A stretch of DNA of 64,000 nt from Icerya purchasi (GCA_039619475.1 CM077115.1:503151352-503215351), one strand, 5' to 3'; shown: positions 1-12,777, counted from the first letter of the stretch. The notes: generated by a model from the letters alone, not told the origin. Made by a program: numbers and translations.

Positions 1-2100
1 AAAAAAAAAATCGCTGCAAATTATCCAAGTTCAGCAACTTGATAAGAGTCGAGTAGACGACGTCAACGACGGTTTTTCTTTTTTATCGGACTAGTGGGTA
101 CAACTAGAAATACTGACTACCGAGTTATCTTTTATAAACAGTGCCCAGAAACAAGAAGATGTGTTTGTGTTTTATGGATTTCTGTAATTTAAACAGTCAT
201 ACAAATTCGGAGGCCTAAAATAGGGGTTTCTACTTATTTAAAAGAGAATAATATGTTTATTATACACGTATTTAAACAATTAATCTCCTTTATTTTTTTT
301 TTTTTTTGAATCAAAATAACGCTGAACATAATTATGATAGGCACCGTTCTCAGCAAAGGCCAAAACAATCTGCAGGATTTCAAGTACACAATCGTATGTG
401 AAACGAAAAAATAATAAAAATGTAATTTTCACACGGTATTAACCAATATGTAGTGATTTTGCAAAACATAAAACTTTCGAAAATTTATGAGACTATTAAT
501 AGGTGTTAGATTATCAGTTTCAGGAAGTTTTAGTTTCCTCGACGGTACACTAATGTCTGCACTATCAGCGTCCTTATCGCATAGCGTTTTTTTTTTTTTT
601 TGTATTCATTGGTTTGATGAATTTATCTGGCTCGCACGTAATGCGCTTCCTCTACTACTCTTTCTTCGATTGCAAAAAAATAATAGTTACAAGATTATAT
701 ATAATTTATTATTTTTTATATATTATATAATTTATAAAAACATTATTATTTTTTAAAATGTACAATTTAAAACAAATGTTTTCACAATAACACGTAAAAT
801 ATTTTTAAGCACTAATCTGTTCACATTTTCAAAATAAATCGTACTAATGAGGAAAGAAAAATAAATACTCAAGTTTTTCAATGTTTTCAGCTGTATCTTA
901 TTTTTTAAAATACGAACAATCTATCTTGTTTCCAACTAACAACAACCGCGCCGCAGATGAATCTAATTGGTTACGATAACTGGCCTACTGCGCAAAGAGA
1001 AATCATGCTCGAGTAAGTTAAATCATCTTAGGACGTAGGTGCGTACATTATACGGAACTCATCGTTTCCCTTTGATGGTTATATATAGATCAACAGTAGG
1101 TTCTAAATGTGATTATGGGATCCCCCACTCTTTTCCTGCCGTTACTGGTGCTTTCCGAACATCTCCTATCACGGAATTTCTTCGACAAAGCATCTGAACG
1201 GTCTCCGTCGATGCGTCACGACCATCTTACTTCAAATTTACTCTTAAAAACCGCCTCTAATATTCATTATCTAGCGGCAAAAATGGTGTTAGCATCGCGA
1301 CAAGAATCATCCAGACACAGTCTTTATTTATTTTTCCAAACAAGCAGATGTACACTGAATTCCGTATCCTGCCTATACGAATTACAAAGGCACCCAGTCA
1401 CCCAGGTTTTTGGGGAGGTTCGATCTACAACCCACATGATGATTTATCTCAACGACACAGCTTCACTTAATTATTGACCGCTACCTTGAAAAGAATCCAA
1501 GTTAGCAATCGTTCATCAGCTGTCATCGTTCGTAGGAAAAATAGTATATTAAAGTGATGAATGCAGTTTGGAAAGGTCACAGCATTTGGTGTGCAAAAAC
1601 ATAATCACACCTTAAGGGTTTCCTTTGCCGTCCTCAGAATTATACTGCTGCCCATCGTTAACTTTTCAGATATAGATCAGATAAGCGCAGATATTGTGCT
1701 ATGCAAAATTTAGAAAACACGTAACAGCTTCCATCTACGAAATCCTCGCAGCAAGAAGTCGGTCTCTTGTCTCGTTGTTCAAATGTTGGATACACTCAAA
1801 AAACGTTCTAACACAATTGCCGACGGAGCAGCGGAAGATGATGCGACCTGCTCCAAATACCATTCAGCAGTAAATATCTAATTGAAAATTTTTTTTGGAT
1901 CTTTCGGTGAGATAAATGAATTAACTCGGGACCATCACACTTTCACCTCATTAGAGACGACGTTTATCCGTGAAATCACAATTGCTTTTGTCACAAAGAC
2001 CTAATACTGTGCCCTGTGTCGGCTTTCCATCGGACACACAAAGTATATACACACGGTCATATTTGTCTGTCCTATATTATCTCGTCCTTACACTAAAGTT
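1..2100. other. Intergenic or intronic DNA, no gene recognised
   Basis: AT-rich sequence with homopolymer runs. The stretch 930-1990 is visibly less AT-rich than its surroundings and holds a 122-codon open frame (1109-1477, plus), but neither strand gives a family I recognise and stops interrupt all frames around it. It may be a decayed transposon or old exon. No promoter or RNA gene was identified. Confidence 0.4.
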
Positions 2101-2103
2101 TAA

Positions 2104-2975
2104 GGCCGCGGTTATCGTTCACGCGAATTTCGAATACCGTAAAAGTGAATTGAGCGAATAACTCGCGCGTGAATAATGTGGTTACTGTTCACGCGAGTCG
2201 CAAGTAGCGAAAAATCGATTTTTCCGTAGTTTTACACACTTAATTTTCAACTATCAGTCTCGGTTTGTGCTTTAAGATAAACCAATGTCTCAATTATTCC
2301 TGTTTATAAATAGTTATCATTTAAAATACAAATGTTATAAACAGTTTGAAAAAAAAAAAAATCGAATAATGTAATTTTTAAAAGACGAACAATAGATGGC
2401 GGAATTCCATAATTTGTACAAATAGCTGTTGTTGAACGAAACTGAATTTTTCGAGTATTACAGAATGACTCTCCGTTTACACTTAAATTCTATTTTGTCG
2501 AAAATAGAAAAAAAAATTATGAAAACTGCTAACGACGAGCCGTGAAAGTAATTTGCTCAGTTGAAAGGCTTTCTATTACATTTAGGTAAATACAATATAT
2601 ATACACATGCATCAAAATTTAAAATTACAGAAACACATTATATATCTAATTGGTTAAATTATTTAAAAACTCGTCTGGTTGATCCAACACTCATTTAAAC
2701 TAGACCATGAAAGTGTTGATGACGGACTATATTTCAAATTCTGTATCCGTTGCAATTGAGATTGAAATTAGCCTAACTGTTCACGCATGTACTGTGAAGA
2801 AATAGGGGAAAAATCATTAGGCGAATAAGCGAATGAATTGAATCATTTCAATTCATTCGCCACTCGCGAGTAATATTCGCGTAACGGTAACCATTGTCGT
2901 TACTTTCAATGTAACTTAACATTCGCATGTACTCGCTTATTCGCTACTTGCGTCCATTCGCATGAAATCACCGCC
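2104..2975. mobile_element. PIF/Harbinger-like non-autonomous DNA transposon (MITE)
   Basis: The left end reads GGCCGCGGTTATCGTTCACG and the right end, reverse-complemented, reads GGCGGTGATTTCATGCGAAT, so the ends are imperfect inverted repeats sharing GGC..GGT and a downstream GCGAAT word. Each end is flanked by TAA (2101-2103 and 2976-2978), the 3-bp TWA target duplication typical of PIF/Harbinger. Words such as GTTCACGCGA and AATAAGCGA recur inside both ends, giving sub-terminal repeats. No transposase frame is present in the 872 bp, so this would be a passive, trans-mobilised copy. Superfamily assignment is inferred from the TSD and the GGC start of the ends. Confidence 0.5.
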
Positions 2976-3375
2976 TAAAGCACAAACTATCCCGCTTAAT
3001 CTGAAATATTGGCTACATAAAACATCCCTTCTTTTCTTTATTAAAAATGTCGGACCTTCTATAGCTAAAAACTTTATACACGGTACGGTTAGAGAAAAAG
3101 AATCATTTTAGTATGAAAAAAAATTCTTTAAAATTTGAAATTACCTTATCATCTATTTAGCAAAACCGAATTACTTTTAAATGATTCATGGTAAAAACCG
3201 GTTCTATTTTCTTAATTGTTTTTTCGGTTTTGTTCACAATAGATTAAAGTCGGTTTCGAAATAACCACGCAGAAGCTTTAAACTAAACTTTTTACTCTGA
3301 TCGTCATTACTTGATTAACAAGTAACCGCTTATTTAAAATAAAAAATATATCGCCCGCCATTTTAATACCTTTAT

Positions 3376-3447
3376 CGTACCTAAGATCTAACTCGAGGGC
3401 TTAAGTGTTATTGTCTAAGAGCTACGCTACTAAGCTATCGCGACGGC
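3376..3447 (-). ncRNA. Possible tRNA-derived SINE head
   Basis: On the minus strand GCCGTCGCGATAGCTTAGTA carries a good A-box-like word (TAGCTTAGTAG). About 30 bases downstream lies GAGTTAGATCTTAG, a degraded B-box (GGTTCGANTCC). The spacing fits a tRNA-like pol III promoter. The anticodon arm does not fold convincingly and no acceptor-stem closure is seen, so a functional tRNA is unlikely. An old SINE head or chance match are the alternatives. Confidence 0.3.
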
Positions 3448-3678
3448 GATTATATTTTATGCCATTAAATAATTAACATTTTAAACAAACGTAGAGACGC
3501 ATTATTAGACTATAGAGATGAAATCAATAATTTTATGATTTTATGATTATATTTCCAAGTATGGAGAATTCGAAACGCCTTTTAAATAAATGTCAATGCA
3601 TTATGTGTAGGCTATGGATTTTCTATAAAACATTAGCGAGCTTGAACAATTAATGCTATCAATAACCGATATATACGA

Positions 3679-3681
<3 letters not shown>

Positions 3682-3731
<50 letters not shown>
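3682..3731. repeat. (TA)n microsatellite
   Basis: About 25 uninterrupted TA units. Open frames here translate to runs of Tyr-Ile and are not genes. Confidence 0.95.
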
Positions 3732-3734
<3 letters not shown>

Positions 3735-3873
3735 TTAATAGATTTCGTTGTACGTTTTGAAAAAAAGGGCGGGTTTGGACGCCACTAATGAAATCCATTT
3801 TATATTTCGCTGCAAAACATAAATTCTATTCTAGCACTTGAAAGTTGATCTTTTGCCCGATCTTTCGCTGATG

Positions 3874-3876
<3 letters not shown>

Positions 3877-3927
<51 letters not shown>
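3877..3927. repeat. (TA)n microsatellite
   Basis: Second long TA run, about 150 bp from the first. The stretch between them is AT-rich without a gene. Confidence 0.95.
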
Positions 3928-3929
<2 letters not shown>

Positions 3930-4879
3930 TTGGAAGTATGCAGAGATGTGTAGAATAATTGTTGCTATTAGATTTTGAGTAAATTTGGTAAGGGGTGTAC
4001 TTTAAAAAATTTAAGAAAACGCAGAAATACTTTAGTAAAATCATGAACTAGTCAACTGAGTAATCAGTGCGTCTTGACATAGCTCAATATTGTCGAAAAA
4101 AATAGAAAACAAAAAATTTTTTTTTTCAATTGACAAAACACTTAATGACATCTCTCCAAACAATGGTGCCGTTTACTTCCGGTTCATGTTATTCAGTTGC
4201 GAATCAGTGATGATCATTATATACATGTTATACTCTAACGTTGAAAAAAAAAAGTTTCAGAATTTTTGTTTTTTAATTCAGACCCAAAATTTACAAACAT
4301 TTAATTTGTAAATTATTACTTTCATTTGTAAATATTTATAAATATGTAAACAATTATATTTACTTTTTACAAATAATTATTTACACCCTTCCGATAATAT
4401 TTTTAAGAAAACACTGGTGACGTAAATACAAACAAATTATACCATTAGCAAAATTGCATACAGTTTCTTAAGGATAAGTTTAAAAATATTGCTCAGTTAC
4501 CGAAAATTACAAAAACTAATATAATGTACACAAAATCGAATGAAAAAATTCAAAGCCGTTAAAAGTTACATTGGACATTAGCCCAGACATCCGATATTTG
4601 CACAACGTGCAGTAGTGAGATAGTACTACTACCTAATTGTTGTCTGTAAAATATGTGAAAAATAAATTAAAAAATTATTTTTTCCCAGTAAATTCGATTT
4701 TTCAACGGCTCTCTGTTTGTTAATTATCACTATTTGTCCATTCGTCATAACATTACACCTTCCGACGGGCCAGATTTTGAACGAAAAATAAGTATGATTC
4801 GGAGGGTGGTTCGGAGACATTTAACCGAACGATCTGCCTATCAGACTTTTTTTCCATCCTTCTAACAGAACTAAAAGCA

Positions 4880-5200
4880 AATGATTTTATCGATAAAGTA
4901 TTCGTTATTAACAGAACACCACTTAGTATTACCGATCCGTACAGATTTTGTCAGCCATGAAATCAACAAACGCGAACCTATTATCTGTACAGCAATTTTA
5001 GCCAAATAAAGGAATAGCACAATTGACTTACAAATAAGAGCTCCGAATAATACTCATTAAATGAACAGCAAGTGGCAAAGGAATCGATGAACAAGAAATA
5101 GCTGGCAACAAAACCGCAAAGGAAGCCGTTTCTTTCGTGCCCGTATTATCAACACTTTTAAAATCAAGTCAGGCTGAACATCATAAAGTCCGTTTAAGCG
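4880..5200 (+). pseudogene. Decayed RNase H fragment of a non-LTR retrotransposon
   Basis: The plus-strand translation contains GIDEQEIAGNKTAKEAVS, which aligns with the RNase H segment GIxGNExADxxAKEA of I/R1-type non-LTR ORF2 proteins. The preceding stretch, with an in-frame stop, has NKREPIICTAILAK, in the place expected for the helix before that motif. Stops and frame shifts interrupt it and the usual WVPSH tryptophan block is lost. It is an old, 5'-truncated relic. Identification rests on one good motif plus context. Confidence 0.45.
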
Positions 5201-7944
5201 TTAACGATTTCTTCTCGTGTATGAAGTAAGGTTGTGTTGATGATCTCGTACGTTATTGAATTTGTGATTTATATTTATATTATTTTTTATTAAAAATATG
5301 TTAATATGTTTTAATAAATCATCGATAAAATTATCTCTTAAACAAACTAATTCGCCATCTATTCGTATTTTGTCTCTGTACATATATTAAGCCCATTGCC
5401 GTCTTCTCAAAAAAATAAAGAGAAAAACAGCTCCATGTATAATACGATACTTGACCAGCCGTTCGCCATGATATATTCTTTCAGATGGTGTACTGCTTAT
5501 ATTGAAATACACGCGGAGTTATTAAAACATCGCGCCCGTCAAAACACAATCCACAATCAGGACTCCAAAATGATAACTGCGGCTCTTATTACAGTTCCAT
5601 ATTATAGCCAGCAACGACCCCGAAATTTTTTAAATACGAACTGTAAACCACAACGCAACACATTATAAACATACATTGCCCATTAACCGGAAATCAAGTA
5701 AATCAATTCCGTAAAGCTGCTTGAGAGAAATTTACAAAAAGTCCAGCACAATTCCGACAAAAAATTTGATCCACTAGTACTTTTCACGTTTACAATCAAG
5801 TGATCACTACAAAGTGACCACACGTTTCTGGCGATTAATACTATATTCTTACTATAATGCCGAAATAGAATCAGGAACTGATAAGATTTCGATTATTTAT
5901 AACTAACACCATAAACAAGTATGTTAAAACAACAACTAATCGAGAAAAAAAACACTCGGTGCAATCGTTGTATATGCGTTTAATAACTAGATGCACAGCC
6001 TAGTTTGAACTTATGGTTTTATAAAAAAAATTAATCATGACTAATTTTTCGTTTCTTGCCATCTTTACACATATACTGAAATTTTGTCTACTTCATACTG
6101 AAATGTACAACCTGCAAAACAATTTCTAACCCAAACAAAGTCCGTGAAATATCGTTAACCAATGCAAATCTCTCTCTTTCAGATGCCGTTTCGGTTTTAA
6201 TATTACTTTTCATTTCCAATATAACGAAAGTTTTATCTGAATGAATTTTTATCTTCGCAAAGAGCTGTAATTTTCAAGGTTTTTAATTCCTTTTCTTTAC
6301 CGCGTCATAAAGCTCTTCGATAATGTTTCCGAAACTGTCAACTAAGTTAAATCCAAAACTTTATCCAATCCGAAGTACCCGCCTAGCTATTTAGTTCTTT
6401 AGCTTAGCTTTTCCTGTTGTTGGGTCAATGCCACTGGCGCGCCCACCAAAAAAAAAAAAAAAAAAAAAAAATTCTTAATCATTTATTATTTTTATGTATA
6501 TGTATTTACACTTTACAACGAGAAAAAAAAAACAAAAAAAAAAACAACAAAAAAAAACATCATTTTAAAATTCAAATAAAACGCATCTTTTGCGTGCGTA
6601 AGATTCCACAATTACCGCGACACAGGACCACTATTAATAGAAGCAACGCATTTAATTAACGATAATTAGTTTAAAGTGTATGGCAGCAGCGTTTGCACGC
6701 ACAGTTCTCTCCTTTAGTTACGCTATTATAGCTGTCTAGTATACCGATACGAGGAACGTCAGAGTATGGCGACTGAACGAACAATGCTGAAATAATAAAG
6801 TCTACTAACATACTTCACGCTGCACACTAGCACAACAAAGTGTCACCTATTCCGAAGAAAACGAAGCAAAAAAACATATGCAGCATATTTGAAATTGTAC
6901 TTTTCGCAATAAATGCGATCAATTGAAACTTAGTCAGGACATAGAATATTTCAAAAACAACTTTAACCTTAGCAGCACACGTTCGAAATGAATTTTAAAG
7001 CGCGCGCCCCATGAACGTTTGTGAAGAACACGCGCCGCCGCTGATAGCATATTTAGTCTTGACGTATATGTCTCAATTGGAAAATTTCATACCAACAATA
7101 TTACATTGACGGAAAAAAATTATAAATTAAAAATATACATCGAAATACTGTTCCAAGCTGCGTTGAAATTATAACAAAAAGGTTTTCCGTAATACAATTG
7201 CACTCACACCAGACCTCAAGTTATATTTCAATATTTTGTAGGGTGATATATTTCTCGCTTAAAATTTTAACACCTAATATCTTTCGTTTTTCCTCATTGA
7301 AATCATTCGCAATATTTCGTACTAGACCGTGTCTTCTTATTTCGCGAATATGTCGGGCAATTTTTTTCTCTAAGATATGTATTTCTAAACAAATTAAAAT
7401 AACTATTTCGCAACGACTCAACAAATATCGAAAACAAACGTGTCTCTAGATGACATCATATTATTAGTTGATTGCAATACCTATTTATTCTATATACGAT
7501 ATTTGTTTTAACTTCCGTAATCTTTTAATTTTGCACACATTTTAACATTACCAACACATCTCTCTGTATTATTTTTGGTAGGATGTATTTTTACCGCCAA
7601 ATGCTCAATAATATTTATGGTCTCTCTATTATTTTTCATTTTTTTTTTTTTTTTTTTTTTATTATTTTTTCATACGTGCTTACCGCATCACAGGCTAGCA
7701 GCAAGACATCGAGAGGTGGGTTAAATTTAATTGTAGAGGTTAGTATCTTCGAGAAACTTGAAGAAGACGGAAACAGAATTGTCCGAGTCTTCTAGGAGTG
7801 ATGTCGTGGAGAAACTTTTGTATGATTTTTGACGCTGTGAAAGTGTACCCGAGCAGTCAAGTATGACGAATAGAAATCGGAGCGGCTGAGCAGTTTGGGC
7901 AGACTCGTCAGACTGGGCGAGGGGTGCGAGTAAAGAGATAGTAG
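5201..7944. other. No gene recognised; A-rich and AT-rich DNA
   Basis: Contains open frames of 60-90 codons with no recognisable domain (for example 5396-5668, plus) and long A runs at 6448-6560 and a T run near 7640. No tRNA, exon or transposon termini could be supported. Confidence 0.4.
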
Positions 7945-7954
7945 TAATACTGAA

Positions 7955-8835
7955 AATGACATTCTAAATGATTTAAATAAAATTCACAAAAATATTCATT
8001 ATACTATGGAAAAAGAAGAAAATAACAAAATAAATTTCTTAGATATAACAATAATAAAATCAAAGGATAAGTTAACATATAATATTTATAGAAAACAAAC
8101 CACCACTGATAATATAATTCATAAAACATCAAATCACCCAAACCAACATAAATATGCTTACTTCATGACTGCAATAAATAGATTATTAACTACACCCATG
8201 AATATAAATAAAAAACAAATAGAAATTAATATATTAAAGACTTTGGCAAGAAATAATGGTTATGACGAACAAATAATAGATAAACTAATTCACAAAATAA
8301 AATCAAAATCTAAATATATACAAAAATTAAGAGTCAATAATGCTACTAACAATAAAGGATGGATAACATTCACATTTACAAAACAATAACATATACAAAT
8401 TAAACAATTTATTCAAAAAACAAGGTTTAAATGTAGCACTCAAAACTAAAAATAATTTAAGATATAAAATAAACACCTTAAATTTAAAAAATAATAATAT
8501 TTACGAAAATAGCGGTATATATAAAATAAAATAAATTGTACCGATTGTGAGAAATCATACATTGGTCAAACAGGGCGAAAAATTAATTGCAGATATAAAG
8601 AACATATAAAAGCATTTAATAATAATGAAATAGAAAAATCAACCTATGCAGAACATCTAATTAAAAATAAACATAAACCTAATTCAATAGAAAATACTGT
8701 AACCATCCTGGCTACTTATCACAAAGGTAATAATATGAACATTGCAGAAAATTATTATATAAATAAATATAAAAATAATATTTTAAATGACCAAACACCT
8801 AATAATAATAATCCACTGTTTAATATAAAAATTTA
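7955..8835 (+). pseudogene. Penelope-like RT thumb plus GIY-YIG endonuclease, frameshifted
   Basis: The first open segment (from 8006) reads FLDITIIK then YNIYRKQTTTDNIIH and HPNQHKYAYF, the conserved region after the RT palm in PLE proteins. After a frame shift near 8380 it continues through a Lys/Asn-rich linker with FKKQGLNVALKTKNNLRY. A GIY motif (SGIYKIK, about 8511) and, after a second frame shift, YIGQTGRKINCRYKEH (YIG at 8568-8576) form the nuclease core. AENYYINKYKNNILND near the end supplies the metal-binding Glu and closing Asn. In the family the nuclease nicks target DNA for reverse transcription. Two frame shifts and the missing RT palm make this copy inactive. Confidence 0.75.
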
Positions 8836-9012
8836 ACTTTTTGTCTTCTTGTTTTTTATTTTTTATATTTTATATTAATAATTATTAGCATTTTCAACCT
8901 ATTGATTTTTATACCTGCTATGTTTATTCCTCTTTACATCTACTATATATACACACATGTATTCCCTATATTCACTTCAGTATGTTTTAAGTTTCCTTTA
9001 AGTTAGTGTTAG

Positions 9013-9042
9013 CTGATGATGGGTTATGCCCGAAAACGTTTC
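9013..9042 (+). ncRNA. Hammerhead-like ribozyme motif in the PLE 3' region
   Basis: CTGATGA (9013-9019) is followed by a short hairpin GGG-TTATG-CCC and then GAAA (9032-9035), the order of a type I hammerhead core. The bases after GAAA can form a two-pair stem III (AA with TT) ending at C9042, the expected cleavage base. The pair next to CTGATGA is U opposite C and stem I is weak, so this copy is probably degenerate. Hammerheads in Penelope-like elements are established knowledge; activity here is not shown. Confidence 0.45.
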
Positions 9043-9110
9043 TAAATAGGTATTTATCTAATTTATTGTTCTATATTGTTTGTTATTAAAGTTTGTTTTA
9101 TTATAAGATA

Positions 9111-9149
9111 TTTTTCATTTTAATTAATGGCGTAGATTCCTTATCATTT

Positions 9150-9182
<33 letters not shown>

Positions 9183-11469
9183 ACATCCGCATAATCCAAT
9201 ATGTTTGCCATTTTCCGCTATGTTACTGGCAAATTTATTGATGTTTTACTACGGCACTTTTTTAAACACTCTCCGTCTATTATCAAAGGTGGTTGAAAAA
9301 GGCGTTTTTATATTATTAACAACCAGCCCAATTTGATCGATTTATGTTTGCCGAACTTAGTCGCCTTTATAAAAATACGCGCATTTATTACACGTTTAAA
9401 AACGAATAAGACGCTGGCGGTATTGTTTAATCTCGCAAATTTTTTTCTGCATCAATCTCGATTAATCCGTTAAATATAATTAAAACTTTAAACGTACCAA
9501 AAAAAATAAAATAGCAAAAATATATTTATACAACCCGACTCTAACAATTTCAAACGTAAAATAAAGTAGAACTGTAGAGAAGGCGCTAGTTTTTCGAAAT
9601 AATAATTTTAAAGTGGATCATAAAATTACAGTATTAAATGTATTGAAAAGTACGGATGATATTATAAAGAGAAAAATTCGAATTAATTATATCACAAACA
9701 AAGAAGAAAGAATGTAAATATTGAACAGATACAAAAAAGTCAGATTATCAAGGGTTTCACTGGCGATATGAGAGAGAATCCCATTACTTAAAGTATATGA
9801 AATAAGCATAGCGCTTTTTCTAAAATCTTACATTAAAATGGAAAAAATTTGGTTAAATCGTTTATTCAGTGTGATTAGAATTATTAACGTTAATTAAAGC
9901 ATATGTTAATTTTCCGTGTATATAAAGCAATGACGTAATATTTAATAAAATACATAATATTGATTAATATATAAATTATTGCGCAGAAAAACATCAAACA
10001 AATTATGCAGAAACTATTTTTCTGTATACATTCTTCGTCTCCTAACTAACATTTCCATTGAAGAAATTTGACGCATATTATGCTGCCAGATAAATTTGCG
10101 GATTATTTTAAAGTAACGAAAAATGTATTACATGCAACAGCGATTTAATATTATTAAGGGATTTTAACTAGAGAAGTATAATTAGTTACTTAAAATCTAA
10201 GATTATAATCCGAAGATTTACTCTCGTACTAGTTACAATGGAATAAAAAATAAAAATAAAAAAGAAAGAAATTTAATAAATTTAATAATATACAAAAACG
10301 ATTAAATTTAGAAAACAGTATTCGATAGGTATGTATACTTTTTAGATAAACGATATATAAAATAGCAAATAAAACTTTATGCCAAAACAGTCGATTAAGA
10401 ATCGGTTACTAATAATAAAATTTAAAAGTGCAATTAAAGATTGAACCAAAAAATTGCTAAACTGACAGTTGGATTTATCACATATAAAAAACACTTTAAA
10501 AGTGGACGGTTGGAAAATTAACGACATAAAGAGCAAAAATCTAAAGAATTATTTAAATGTTAAAAGAAACTTGTAGCAACCGAAATTGCTTCTATGAAAA
10601 ATTTTGTACGGAAACATTACAAAAATCAAGTTAAAATGTTAAATTGTAGGATTAAAGATAAGATTAGTTAATACAAAAATACGGTACAACTCCTTCCAGA
10701 AATAAATATACATATAGCGCAAAGAACAGTTCAAATTCTCGATACCAAATAAAACGTAAAAGAGGCTTAAACGTTTTAAACAACAAGATCCAACCTTGTA
10801 AATACCGTATATGTATATTAACTGTCAATAATTGTCTAATTATTTAATGAACAATTTCCCAACTCTTTACAGACTACCAATTTATTCTTACAGAAAATAA
10901 CTAGATGTAAAAAGTTCACAAATCTTTAATAATTTTCAAAATTAACGAAAGTACGTTTAAAAAAAAAAAAAAAAAAAGGAAGAAAAAGAGTTCTTTTAGT
11001 ACAAACTATAAACCTAAAATTCTCTAGAATTTTAGGTAATAAAATCTATCCTACACCAGCCAGATATAATTGTATCTAATGCAAGGGTTTAGCGGTAAAA
11101 TACGTAAAAATAAACATAGCTGAAATTTAAAAGCGAATTTATTTAGAATTTGATTTACACACTATATTTCTCTGTATAGTTGTGAACCAATAAACAATTT
11201 TTATATCGATCTTTTAACTTGGAAATGTCCGTAAAAAATTTTTTTTCACTTGCTTTTTTAAGCACACATTAATTTCCTATTCCAGCACTTCGTTAGGATT
11301 GAATCTCTTCCAATCGAAGTGTGACGTTGGAGGTTTGGAAACTGACAGAAATCATTAGAAGCAAAGTCTGACGAGTACAGGAGTTGGAGAAAAAGCTATC
11401 GTTAGAATTTTCCAGAAATTCTTCGGTTGCTCATATGCGGCATTTCATTATTAATCACGATCTAGTAGG
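9111..11469. other. No gene recognised; very AT-rich DNA
   Basis: Long AT-rich tract with T run at 9150-9178 and A run at 10960-10977. A perfect 11-bp inverted repeat (CCTAAAATTCT, 2-bp loop) lies near 11013-11036. No exon, RNA gene or transposon domain could be supported. Confidence 0.4.
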
Positions 11470-12270
11470 TTGTCGATACGTTCCCTCGTCTATATATCTT
11501 CTCATCGCTTCTTTTCCACCTATTTGATTATCTTCAACTCCATAAGTATTCTCCAAGCTATTTTCTCTCCTTTTCTTACTCACTCGTGCGACACTTTGTC
11601 ACTCTTTTTATTCGTTCCCTTATTTACAATCTTCTCGCTCTCCATTTTATTCGCGTTTATTTGCTCTGGGTCCCTAGTCATGCAGGCATTGAAGGTAATG
11701 AGAAGGCAAATTCCTCAACTGGAGTTTCTTCATTCTCCTGCCTCTATTTCAATAAAATCCCCGTTTCTAATTTGCCATCCCCGTGGTTAAAATTTCATAC
11801 TAGATTCTGGTCAGATATTTACACCTTTTCCTTTTCCAAACCTGTCTTTCTTTTAATCTGTCGATCCAGCCAAATCCTTCTACTCACTCTTGCTTTTATG
11901 GCCTTCCGATTCTACGAAATTCCGTTGCAATCTCTATTATTCGTTTGCTCTTTAATTATATTAGGTTACTTTCCTCGCGTTTTCGTCAAACTCCTACTCC
12001 TAACTGTGTCATCTTCATCCGAATCAGGAAATTGTCTGTGATCCCAACCAGATCTTTAAATGTCGATCCTCTCGACCGAACGGGGGGCCGTTCTTCATTA
12101 TTCCAATTTGTTATATCTTAGACTTCATGGTATGTATTACGCCTCTTACATCGCACCACTGCCCTCCTAGTTCATTTCCTTCAGTGCTTGGTTCCTTCAT
12201 TCTGACTATTTCTGACCGAATCAGTATTTAACTGATCCTCTTCTTTCCTGTTACTGCTGGACGAAGATCC
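11470..12270 (+). pseudogene. Non-LTR retrotransposon ORF2 C-terminus (RNase H) relic
   Basis: One frame (11470-11650) reads IIFNSISILQAIFSPFLTHS, in the place of the FSDSxSALQAI block of RNase H. A second frame, after a shift near 11660, gives LWVPSHAGIEGNEKA, a textbook RNase H motif of I/R1-type non-LTR elements. Downstream stretches resemble the Cys-rich C-terminal tail (for example DLNQIFKC-like words near 12050) but are broken by stops. The fragment is 5'-truncated, frameshifted and inactive. The clade is not certain because the RT itself is absent. Confidence 0.65.
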
Positions 12271-12688
12271 TTTGCTATCGTGTCCAAAAAGAAATAAAAA
12301 AAAAATAGATTTCCTTTCCTTCTTGAACATTTTAACCCGATGACGGACCATAGATATTCATCCATACACCTCGCGCCATACACAAAATACAATTCCTTAT
12401 AAATTTCTAACGACTTTAAACCTTTCGCACATAAAAAACAACGGGATAACCATGCATTATTCAACAACAACTCCCGTTTCCAGAGGAAGCAACGTTTCGC
12501 GTTCTCCTAGGGATTATTTTTTTTCCATTTTAATGTGAAATACATATCTTTACAGCTCGCCGTACTTTCGTTGTTACCAAGTTATAAAAAATCAGGCATT
12601 ACTTCTGAGACACCGCTCGTGTATAATCAAAATATGGAAATTTAAACCATCTAAATTAATTAGCAAACACGTCGATATATTAATAATA

Positions 12689-12689
<1 letters not shown>

Positions 12690-12722
<33 letters not shown>
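12690..12722. repeat. (TA)n microsatellite
   Basis: About 16 TA units; open frames through it are Tyr-Ile artefacts. Confidence 0.9.
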
Positions 12723-12726
<4 letters not shown>

Positions 12727-12777
12727 ACTTGTATAAATATTACTAGAGTGGAATTCAATGAAAGGGTTCAGCATATA

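Larger units (their letters stand above)
7945..9110 (+). mobile_element. 5'-truncated Penelope-like element (PLE)
   Basis: Holds the C-terminal part of a Penelope-like protein (RT thumb, linker and GIY-YIG nuclease) followed by a 3' region with a hammerhead-like motif and a terminal A/T-rich segment. Sequence upstream of about 7945 no longer resembles an RT, so the finger and palm domains are missing. The 3' boundary near 9105 is supported by reuse of its last 29 bases at 30.75 kb. PLEs are retroelements distinct from LTR and non-LTR classes. Confidence 0.75.

Noticed and set aside
950..1017. Possible exon from CGCCGCAG to CTCGAGTAAGT
   Set aside because: The ATG frame meets a stop inside the donor, the peptide is only about 19 residues and no partner exon is seen.
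3601..4044. Frames with long Tyr-Ile runs (also near 12.6, 32.2 and 36.9 kb)
   Set aside because: They are products of (TA)n microsatellites.
6428..6450. CACTGGCGCGCCCACC as a hAT-like terminus
   Set aside because: Differs at the diagnostic CAG start, has no partner end and runs directly into poly(A).
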